Positions 8,081 to 14,871 of a stretch of 64,000 bases of DNA are shown piece by piece. A program made the position numbers and the translations under genes. The stretch comes from Maribacter cobaltidurans. Lineage in GTDB: Bacteria > Bacteroidota > Bacteroidia > Flavobacteriales > Flavobacteriaceae. Location of the stretch: NCBI RefSeq assembly GCF_002269385.1, contig NZ_CP022957.1, positions 1,297,001-1,361,000 of the forward strand. The letters are read 5' to 3'. Positions within the stretch are counted from its first letter, which is position 1, and every line of letters begins with the position of its first letter. The notes beneath the pieces were generated by a model. The model saw nothing but the letters and a program-made list of their open reading frames with translations, did no database searches and was not told the DNA's origin.

Positions 8081-8878
8081 ATGAAACCAATTGAAAAGAT
8101 AAAAGAGTTAATACAAACTGTAAAAATTCATCTTGGAAACGAAAATCTTCACGATGATGTTAGCTACACAGCCTTTTGGCTCGGTCTTTTGCCTATTCCT
8201 GGATTTCAACAGTGTAATCAGGTTATAGATAGAATTGCATCCAACAAAGCTCTCAAGATAAGGTTAGACGACATTTGGTCTGAAATAAACTCAACGAACG
8301 ATAAAATTTCAACTATTGAAGATGACATTGAAAAACTTCAGGAAATTGGTGGAACAGTTAATTATAATAACTCACTAAAAGAACAAGTAGAATCTATTAT
8401 AGATGAGATTATTGGTGAGTTAAAATCTGATACTGAAACCGAGTGGATTATGGAAACCGAAAATTGGAGTTATCAAGAAGTTTTAAACTCATTTGTTGAA
8501 GCTGACTTTGCTGCTATAATTGCTAAAAACAATAGCACAAATGTTGTTGAGAATACGGAAATTAAAGCGAAGAAAACCCATCTTCACGCAAAAGACAATA
8601 GTAAAAACTTTATAGATAAGACTAGATTTTCTAGCTCTGAAGGAAGTGTAGGAATGGATGGAATAACCACACAAGGAGATATTACTGTTCAAGGAAGTGG
8701 TATAGGATTAGGTGCAGGTAGTGCTCTTATATTTGGTGGAAACCCAAATTTAGTTTCTGGTAATTGTCCATTCTGCAATACAAAGATTCAAGTTGACAAA
8801 CGGCAATTAACAGGATATACATCTGTTCGTTGCCCGAACCCAACTTGTGGAAGAACTATGAATTTTACAATTAATTAA
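8081..8878 (+). CDS. Unknown protein with C-terminal zinc ribbon
   Basis: I do not recognise the family. The 265 residues begin with a helical region; residues 25-45 are somewhat hydrophobic (YTAFWLGLLPIPGF), followed by a coiled-coil-like stretch (IWSEINSTNDKISTIEDDIEKLQEIG). A glycine-rich segment at about 190-225 (GDITVQGSGIGLGAGSALIFGG) leads into a C-terminal four-cysteine zinc ribbon, CPFCNTKIQV...RCPNPTCGR, at about 228-258. It is the only gene of a unit whose ends are a perfect 10-bp inverted repeat (GTTGGGCTTA at 8052 and TAAGCCCAAC at 8882). Neighbouring units encode nuclease-like proteins, so a defence or stress role is possible but unproven. Confidence 0.7.
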   Translation: MKPIEKIKELIQTVKIHLGNENLHDDVSYTAFWLGLLPIPGFQQCNQVIDRIASNKALKIRLDDIWSEINSTNDKISTIEDDIEKLQEIGGTVNYNNSLKEQVESIIDEIIGELKSDTETEWIMETENWSYQEVLNSFVEADFAAIIAKNNSTNVVENTEIKAKKTHLHAKDNSKNFIDKTRFSSSEGSVGMDGITTQGDITVQGSGIGLGAGSALIFGGNPNLVSGNCPFCNTKIQVDKRQLTGYTSVRCPNPTCGRTMNFTIN

Positions 8879-8884
8879 AACTAA

Positions 8885-8899
8885 GCCCAACCGTTGGGC
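8885..8899. repeat. Minimal attC-like junction (core sites back to back)
   Basis: GCCCAACCGTTGGGC is a 7-bp perfect inverted repeat around one C. GCCCAAC fits RYYYAAC and GTTGGGC fits GTTRRRY, the two outer core sites of an integron attC, but the usual folded middle is missing. It separates the units of the zinc-ribbon and nuclease genes. GCCCAAC complements the start of the left unit (8052), and GTTGGGCAACATAT matches the complement of the right unit's end (9815-9828) at 12 of 14. Confidence 0.6.
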
Positions 8900-8922
8900 A
8901 ACATATAAACAACCAGAACTGA

Positions 8923-9810
8923 ATGGAAAAAATTAGTACTACCAAACTTTCAAAAAATTTAGAAATTTCAAGTCGAGAACTTTTCGACAACTTGGTTGAA
9001 AAAAAATTAATTTACAGAAAAGACGACCAGTGGAATCTGACAAAAAAAGGTCAGGAATTCGGAGGAGAAACAGTCTTTAATAAAAAATATGGGGAATTTA
9101 TAGTTTGGCCATCCGACTTTAACCCAATTAACCTTCAAGAAAATACACGCCAGGAATTAGTAAATGCAACAACAGTTGGCAAAAACTTTGATTTATCATC
9201 ACAACGAATAAATTTAGTTTTCGCAGAAATTGGTTGGACAGAAAAAGCAATAAAAGGTTGGTCAGTTACATCATTAGGAAGAAAAGTAGGAGGAGTTCAA
9301 TTCGAGCATCCTTCAGGAGGAACTTATGTAATGTGGCCAAAGGAAATTATTAGTAATAAATCACTTTTACGTTCAATAAATAATAAAGATTCAAACGAAC
9401 CTGAAACCATAATCAATAACCAAGCAGATTCTGAACTAAATGATTTTAGGACTAAGTTTCCAGCAAATTTAAGAACTAAAGACGGGCACCAAGTTAGGTC
9501 AAGAGCAGAAGTTATAATTGACAATGCACTTTACGATTATGGTTTAGCACACGCTTATGAAAGAAAACTACCGATTGAAGAAGATGTTTACTCGGACTTT
9601 TATATTCCTTCAAAAAATGGAGGAAAAGCAGTTTACATCGAGTTTTGGGGACTTGAAAATGATCCTAAATATTCCAAACGAAAAGAAATCAAAAAAGAAA
9701 TTTATTCAAAATACGACTTGAATTTAATTGAGCTAAGTGACAAACACATTGAAAATTTAGATGACCACTTACCGAGGATGTTGCTGAAATTTGAAATAAA
9801 AGTGGAATAA
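8923..9810 (+). CDS. PD-(D/E)XK-like nuclease-domain protein
   Basis: A 295-residue protein. The N-terminal half has two related segments resembling small HTH or DNA-binding modules, each with the pattern W.(L/V)T..G...GG: QWNLTKKGQEFGGETV near residue 38 and GWSVTSLGRKVGGVQF near residue 108, each leading to a (I/M)(V)WP motif. The C-terminal half looks like a restriction-endonuclease-like fold: QVRSRAEVIIDNALYDYGL (E), YSDFYIP (D), YIEFWGL (E) and KYDLNLIELSD, at about residues 190-280. This arrangement occurs in DUF559/Vsr-like nucleases; the exact family is not certain. It is a single-gene unit between the 15-bp junction at 8885 and the target of the second IS110 copy. A role in restriction is inferred. 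Confidence 0.7.
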   Translation: MEKISTTKLSKNLEISSRELFDNLVEKKLIYRKDDQWNLTKKGQEFGGETVFNKKYGEFIVWPSDFNPINLQENTRQELVNATTVGKNFDLSSQRINLVFAEIGWTEKAIKGWSVTSLGRKVGGVQFEHPSGGTYVMWPKEIISNKSLLRSINNKDSNEPETIINNQADSELNDFRTKFPANLRTKDGHQVRSRAEVIIDNALYDYGLAHAYERKLPIEEDVYSDFYIPSKNGGKAVYIEFWGLENDPKYSKRKEIKKEIYSKYDLNLIELSDKHIENLDDHLPRMLLKFEIKVE

Positions 9811-9939
9811 AAAAATACGTTGTCCAACAAAGAACTGAGCTAAAAAACAACTCTTTTCCGCATTAAATTTGAAACATAGTTATCCTCTACCACAACCCAT
9901 AGGTAAGGATTATGGTCAAAAAAATCATTTACTTTCATT

Positions 9940-10911
9940 CTACCTTCTAGTCAGAACAGAGACAAAACCCTCATCATAGGGCAATCCGGATCTGGCGATT
10001 GCAAAACTCTGTTTAAGAAGCTTGTTGGCTACAGCTATCAATGCCAGTTTCTTGCTCTTCCCCTTGTTCACGATTCGCTCATATACCTCCTTACATGCCT
10101 TGTTGTGCTTGCAGGCGGTAAAGGAACATAGGAACAAAAGATTACGTAGCTTTCTATTGCCCACTTTGCTTATCCGTGCACGACCTCTAACGCTGCTCCC
10201 CGATTCTCTGATCGTTGGGGTAATTCCGACATAACTACAGAGCTGTGATGCATTCTCGAACTTGGAAAAACCATCCGTCACAACTATCAAGAACAATGCG
10301 GTCTTTTGACCTATTCCCGGTATACTGGTGATTAAGGTCAATTGCTCTTGTTGGTCTTCTTTTACCAAGGAAAGGATTTTTGATTCGATGGCTATCACCT
10401 CCTTATCAAGCTGCTTCTTGTTACGCACCAAGGAACGATGGACAAACTTTGAGGGAATACCCAGAACAGCTTCTCCATGTATCTTGTTCTTAGTTGCGGT
10501 ACGTTGTTTTAAATAGGTGTCCAATAACCGGAACAACTGTAAACATTCACTCTGGGTATCCGTCAAGGAATTGTAGAGTGGAACATCATTGGACAAAGCG
10601 TATTCACAAATAGCCTTTGCATCACTTTTGTCCGTCTTTACCTTGGCCAGTTTCATTTGTATGAAACGCTTTATGGACAATGGATTTACAACAGAAACGA
10701 TTACTCCGTTTTTGTAAAGAAACTGTGCAAGTCTATAATGATAATAACCGGTAGCTTCCATAACCACCAATGAACCTTGGGGCAATTCCTTAAGGTATTT
10801 CCTGAATCCCGTTTCATCGTTCTTATACTGGCTGTGACCAATGTTACTACCATGTACATCAAAGACATCCTTACTGATGTCGACTCCAAAAGTTTCTTTA
10901 TATTTATTCAT
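9940..10911 (-). CDS. IS110-family transposase, copy 2
   Basis: Same 323-residue protein as the transposase at 6750-7721, with DEDD and serine regions intact, so both copies could be active. The start ATG at 10911 is chosen by the same argument. Each copy can serve the other in trans, and the identical pair in direct orientation, 3.2 kb apart, could delete or duplicate the zinc-ribbon and nuclease units between them by homologous recombination. Confidence 0.93.
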   Translation of the reverse strand: MNKYKETFGVDISKDVFDVHGSNIGHSQYKNDETGFRKYLKELPQGSLVVMEATGYYHYRLAQFLYKNGVIVSVVNPLSIKRFIQMKLAKVKTDKSDAKAICEYALSNDVPLYNSLTDTQSECLQLFRLLDTYLKQRTATKNKIHGEAVLGIPSKFVHRSLVRNKKQLDKEVIAIESKILSLVKEDQQEQLTLITSIPGIGQKTALFLIVVTDGFSKFENASQLCSYVGITPTIRESGSSVRGRARISKVGNRKLRNLLFLCSFTACKHNKACKEVYERIVNKGKSKKLALIAVANKLLKQSFAIARSGLPYDEGFVSVLTRR

Positions 10912-10923
10912 AACGAATGTTTT

Positions 10924-11121
10924 ATGAAAGAACTGGCTACTTCTGCTCACAACAACTTGAAAACGAGATCTAGGTCTCACAGAACTGAACGTGATTTAAG
11001 TAGTAAAAGAGAGAGGATTATCAATGTTGTCGAAGTCTAAAGCTTCACCGTGTATAGTAACCTTAATTCTCTCTTTTGTTCTTTCTGATTTATACAATCA
11101 ATTTATAGAGAATCAAACTTA
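10924..11121 (-). ncRNA. Candidate IS110 bridge RNA, copy 2
   Basis: Identical in sequence to the candidate at 7734-7931. The main stem arms fall at 11005-11014 and 11068-11077, and the target-like loop segments at 11024-11029 and 11048-11056. This copy's right flank, CCGTATATA, is the better match to the loop segment CCGTGTATA (8 of 9, against 7 of 9 for copy 1). Confidence 0.5.
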
Positions 11122-11124
11122 AGC

Positions 11125-11190
11125 CGTATATAAAAAATTGCTGGTATTAGGCTAAACCAAAGTTAGTTGCAATTTTCCATACACTAACCG
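11125..11190 (+). repeat. attC-like folding element, interrupted by IS110 copy 2
   Basis: CGTATATAAAAAATTGC (11125-11141) pairs imperfectly with GCAATTTTCCATAC (11169-11182). The element continues to ACCGTTGGGG at 11188-11194, which starts the next folding unit. Its left end ATACGTTGTCCAAC is at 9815-9828, across the IS. The shape resembles the element at 7934-8058, but the loop is shorter and the interior sequence unrelated, as expected for attC sites, which conserve structure more than sequence. Confidence 0.5.
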
Positions 11191-11453
11191 TTGGGGAAAA
11201 ATGCCGGCCGCCGCTCGGCCAGTATCGCAAGCGGCACCTCTCCCCGTGCTATTTTCCCCCAAAGGCCACGCAGTACGACTGCTTATTCCCTATATTTATC
11301 CGAAACAAACCAAAATTGGCCCGCGCGCCGCATTGGAAAAACGGGCACTTTTCCCAACTAGCGGCTATAGCGAATAAGCGCCTAATGGCTCCCAGAAGCT
11401 CTTGCCCTGCATAGCGGGTCAACGCTACTCGCCATAGCCACGTGGCCTTTTGC
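11186..11453 (+). repeat. GC-rich folding repeat, copy 2
   Basis: Diverged copy of the block at 5338-5604, with the same order: a gene-less GC-rich part bounded by TTGGGGAAAAAT (11191) and ATTTTCCCCCAA (11251), then a long hairpin from CCAAAGGCCACG (11259) to CGTGGCCTTTTG (11441). Point differences and small indels are scattered, and the stem bases are mostly kept. It ends directly before the PLD gene, as copy 1 ends before the nuclease gene. Confidence 0.75.
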
Positions 11454-11477
11454 AAATATTAAAACCAAACTACATAA

Positions 11478-13373
11478 ATGCCTACTAAAGTTCATTTCGA
11501 GAATATTAAAAACATACTCTTAGATGAAATTAATTGTACAAATTTCAAAATAGATGTTGCAGTAGCTTGGATTACAGAACCTGATATAATCAAAGCTCTT
11601 GAAAGCTTATTAAACCAAGAAATTTCCGTCCGCATCATTGCATTTGATGACAAAATCAACAATACAGATGCATTAAAAAAATTATACTATAAAGGAGCAG
11701 AAATAAAATTGAGTAAAGGACTAATGCATAACAAATTTTGCATTATCGACTCAAAAACAGTCATATCAGGCTCTTTCAATTGGACAAGAAATGCTTCAAG
11801 AAATGATGAGAATATTACCATAAACAAAAACGAAATAGATTTAGTTAAAGATTACAGTCAAGAGTTTCTAAATCTTTGGAGAAAATGTCCCAATATTGAA
11901 GATAAACTGAAAATTAACAAATATCATATAAATGATATAGAATCAGAATTCAACAACACAGTTTGGAGCCTGAAACAGAATAATTTTCCTTTTTTCTATT
12001 TTGTGGACGCAGAACGAAAAGGCAGGCAATTTACATACAACAAATATGGATATCTTGAAAAAGGTTATTATTTAATCAAATCACTCAATGAATTAGAAAA
12101 CGATTTTAAATATCTTTTTTATATCGAAAACGGCTTTGACTTACGAGAACTGAAAAGGAAAACCGATTTAGAGTTTCAATTCAACCTAAATCATTATACA
12201 GATATTTATCCTTTCTCTAATGACGAAAAAGTTGTTGAACTTAAGAAGAACATCTTTGCCCTTAAAAAGCTGAGTACAAAATATCATTGGGGTCAAAAAT
12301 TCAGTTTTGACCAATATGGTGAGATAGTTAACGAATCAATTGTTATTGCAATACTCAAAAAAAATAGACTTTTAATAAGTGAAAACAAAAAATATCAAAT
12401 AATATTCGAGAACGGAAAAAAAATAGATTTTCAAGCCAATCAAAGAGATGGGAGTATAAATTTCACTGAAAAAAGTTACTTCATAGGTTCAGAGTCAAAA
12501 GTAATAGACAATCAATTTTTTTGTGCAAGAGTGTTAGTCGATAAAGAAAATAACTTTAGTCGTAGTGCTCTTTATAATTCTGACGGACAAAGTTTAACAA
12601 GACCAATTTTTAAATATTCTGACTATAATTTCATAAAAGACGAAAACAAATACGTTTTTAAAGAATACCCTGTAGCTTATAGTTCGGGAAACTATATAAA
12701 GCACTTGGCAAATAACTCAAGTCCATTATGGGTTCATAAAGAAATAATACTTGACCTAAAAAAAATGAAAATTTTCAAATATGGAGAACCTATAATTGAG
12801 GGGTTTAATATTCCAAATAGAATGAGAATTGGAATGAGTAATGATTCTGTTTTAAGATTCGCCAGTGATAAAAAATATGGTTTATTTTGTCTTGCTATGT
12901 TCATAGTAAAAAGTGATTTAAAGGTTAAAGACTTTAATCAAGCTACATTAGAATTTGTAGACAAAACTTCTTCATTAATAAATGACAGTGAAAAAATTGC
13001 TGTAGCAAAAAAGATTATTTCAAAATTCACACTTATTTATAAACAGGAACAAGAAAAATTTGAAGCAATTAAAAAAGATGCTGAACGAATTGCGAATTTG
13101 AATAAGGAATCAGATTCGTGTTTTATAGCCACAAGAGTTTATGGTCATTTAGAACATCCTCATACCATGGAATTTAGAAAATTCCGTGACAAAGTTTTAG
13201 TAAAAAATTTAATTGGACAAAATTTCATTAAATACTATTATTACTTAAGCCCAAAATATGTTGATTTTTTAGATGACAAGCCAATACTCTTGAAATTAAC
13301 GAAAGAAATACTAGAAATGATAAGAAAAAGAATTGTTGTAAAATTTATAAATCAAAGAAATAACATTTGCTAA
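11478..13373 (+). CDS. PLD-like nuclease-domain protein with CFI-box C terminus
   Basis: A 631-residue protein. The N-terminal 140 residues form a single PLD-like domain with the HKD motif HNKFCIIDSKTVISGSFNWT (H, K and D near residues 84-91); such half-site domains work as dimers in nucleases. The long middle (about 150-540) is rich in short beta-like segments with repeated aromatic and G residues (YNKYGYLEKGYY, FDQYGEIVNES, YNSDGQSLTRP) reminiscent of WG-type repeats; I cannot name it. The C terminus CFIATRVYGHLEHPHTMEFRKFRD...Y is the CFI-box-type domain of unknown role. The TAA stop is part of the terminal core GCTAAC at 13369. Very A/T-rich; single-gene unit. Confidence 0.8.
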   Translation: MPTKVHFENIKNILLDEINCTNFKIDVAVAWITEPDIIKALESLLNQEISVRIIAFDDKINNTDALKKLYYKGAEIKLSKGLMHNKFCIIDSKTVISGSFNWTRNASRNDENITINKNEIDLVKDYSQEFLNLWRKCPNIEDKLKINKYHINDIESEFNNTVWSLKQNNFPFFYFVDAERKGRQFTYNKYGYLEKGYYLIKSLNELENDFKYLFYIENGFDLRELKRKTDLEFQFNLNHYTDIYPFSNDEKVVELKKNIFALKKLSTKYHWGQKFSFDQYGEIVNESIVIAILKKNRLLISENKKYQIIFENGKKIDFQANQRDGSINFTEKSYFIGSESKVIDNQFFCARVLVDKENNFSRSALYNSDGQSLTRPIFKYSDYNFIKDENKYVFKEYPVAYSSGNYIKHLANNSSPLWVHKEIILDLKKMKIFKYGEPIIEGFNIPNRMRIGMSNDSVLRFASDKKYGLFCLAMFIVKSDLKVKDFNQATLEFVDKTSSLINDSEKIAVAKKIISKFTLIYKQEQEKFEAIKKDAERIANLNKESDSCFIATRVYGHLEHPHTMEFRKFRDKVLVKNLIGQNFIKYYYYLSPKYVDFLDDKPILLKLTKEILEMIRKRIVVKFINQRNNIC

Positions 13374-13497
13374 CATTGTATAAAAGTAATAGCGGTTTAA
13401 TCGCTTAATCAAAACAAAATGAATAAATTAGAGGTCATTATTAAACTGAAAAATTAGCACATAAATCCGCTACTTTTCATATAAAAGACCGTTGTAC
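13369..13497 (+). repeat. attC-like folding element downstream of the PLD gene
   Basis: GTATAAAAGTAATAGCGGTTTA (from 13378) pairs imperfectly with the complement found in TAAATCCGCTACTTTTCATAT (from 13461). The ends are GCTAAC at 13369-13374, overlapping the PLD stop codon, and GTTGTAC at 13491-13497. This copy is not interrupted by an IS and is the best intact example in the window. From 13498 to 13643 I see no gene; it may belong to a decayed unit. Confidence 0.5.
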
Positions 13498-13643
13498 GCA
13501 AGCTGGATAGGACGGTCAATGTATTCCACCTACGGCGGATGAAAGTGAGCAGTGCAAACCAAATGCACGAGATTGTCAAAAGTTCAAATAATCCATTTTT
13601 AGTGGTTCTCAGTTTACCCGGCTCACCCACATCACCTGTTTTG

Positions 13644-13713
13644 GGCTATAAAAAATTAATTTATAGCTCATAATTTTACTATTTTTGAGCTATAAAAATT
13701 AATTATTTGGCTC
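13644..13713 (+). promoter_or_regulatory. Two operator-like palindromes upstream of the Fic gene
   Basis: GGCTATAAA...TTTATAGCTC at 13644-13669 and GAGCTATAAA...TTTGGCTC at 13687-13713 are related imperfect palindromes sharing GCTATAAAAA and TTAATT, 43 bp apart. The second ends directly at the start codon at 13714. A repressor bound there would block transcription or initiation; the C-terminal winged-helix-like part of the Fic protein makes autoregulation plausible. Confidence 0.6.
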
Positions 13714-14841
13714 ATGACAGCTTTTAAATGGAACTGGCAACAAAAGGACTGGCCCAATTTCAGATATGATGAGGCAGCTTTGGAGCACCTGGAATATCAG
13801 TTTGTCCAAACTAGTGGAGTAGCTCTTGGTTCAATTAAACATATTGATGAGGAAGACAAAAATGAGCTTTTAATTGAAGTTTTGTCGGATGAAGCTCTTA
13901 CTACATCGGCAATTGAAGGGGAATATCTTGACCGTGGGAGTATTCAGGAATCCATCAAAAAAAACTTAGGACTTGAAACGGAAAGAAAGAAACTTCCCCA
14001 AGCTGAATATGGAATATCTGAAATGATGGTCAATCTATATCGTACATATGCAGTACCATTGACCCATGAACAACTTTTTGAGTGGCATCAGATGCTCGCC
14101 AATGGCAGAAGGGATTTAGTGGATATTGGAAGATATCGGACCCATGAAGATCCTATGCAAGTTGTTTCAGGACGCCTCGACAAACCGACGGTACATTATG
14201 AGGCACCTCCTTCATCACAAATGACGAATGAAATGGAAGCTTATGTTCGTTGGTTCAACGAAACCCACACGACAAACAAATCCAAAATGCTTCCATTGGC
14301 CAAGTCAGGATTGGCACATTTTTACTTTTTGGCCATCCACCCCTTTGAAGACGGAAATGGACGTATTGCTAGAGGGATTTCAGAAAAATCGATTTCCATG
14401 GATTTGGGCAGACCAGCACTTATATCCCTATCACAGACCATTGAGTCCAATAAAAAAGAATACTATTCTTCCATAGAAGCCCATAATTTCAAACTAGACC
14501 TTACTGAATTCCTACTATACTTTGGGGAAACTATACTTGCAGCACAACAACACACCATCAAAACCATTGACTTTTTGATTCAAAAAGCCAGATTTTTTGA
14601 TCAATACTCCCGTTTGATGAACGAACGCCAGCTAAAAGTAGTCCAATGTATGTTCAAAGCAGGATATAAGGGATTTAAAGGAGGGCTTAGTGCAGACAAT
14701 TATATTCGTATAGCCCAAACATCTGCATCAACGGCCACACGTGATTTAAAGGATTTGGTCAACAAATCCATATTAGTCAAATCTGGTGAACTCAAAAGCA
14801 CCCGGTACTCACTAAACCTAAAGTTCAAAAACGAAGTTTGA
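13714..14841 (+). CDS. Fic/DOC family protein with DUF4172-like N terminus
   Basis: Fic-domain proteins transfer AMP or other nucleotide parts onto target proteins. This 375-residue protein has an N-terminal DUF4172-like domain carrying the inhibitory-helix motif TSAIEGEYLDR (pattern S/T-x3-E-G/N, about residues 63-73), so it appears self-inhibited in the manner of class II Fic proteins. The catalytic loop HPFEDGNGRIAR is at about residues 209-220. The last 80 residues (YIRIAQTSASTATRDLKDLVNKSILVKSG) look like a winged helix. Two palindromes lie just upstream. It occupies the island just before the integrase, which reads in the opposite direction. Toxin, defence or regulatory roles are all possible. 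Confidence 0.9.
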   Translation: MTAFKWNWQQKDWPNFRYDEAALEHLEYQFVQTSGVALGSIKHIDEEDKNELLIEVLSDEALTTSAIEGEYLDRGSIQESIKKNLGLETERKKLPQAEYGISEMMVNLYRTYAVPLTHEQLFEWHQMLANGRRDLVDIGRYRTHEDPMQVVSGRLDKPTVHYEAPPSSQMTNEMEAYVRWFNETHTTNKSKMLPLAKSGLAHFYFLAIHPFEDGNGRIARGISEKSISMDLGRPALISLSQTIESNKKEYYSSIEAHNFKLDLTEFLLYFGETILAAQQHTIKTIDFLIQKARFFDQYSRLMNERQLKVVQCMFKAGYKGFKGGLSADNYIRIAQTSASTATRDLKDLVNKSILVKSGELKSTRYSLNLKFKNEV

Positions 14842-14871
14842 TTTTATTTGACAATCATACACGTTTTCGTT

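Larger units (their letters stand above)
9833..11123 (-). mobile_element. IS110-family insertion sequence, copy 2 (1291 bp)
   Basis: Reads the same as copy 1 at a fixed offset of 3190 bp, including the non-coding ends; I found no differences by eye. Flanks are GTCCAACAA on the left and CCGTATATAAAA on the right, against GCCAACAA and ACGTATATAAGC for copy 1. Both copies therefore interrupt the same position of related folding elements, in the same orientation. AG lies at each end (9831-9832 and 11122-11123). Confidence 0.85.

Noticed and set aside
11249..11455. 68-codon minus-strand frame in the second GC-rich repeat
   Set aside because: Same reason: not conserved between copies and lies in hairpin sequence.
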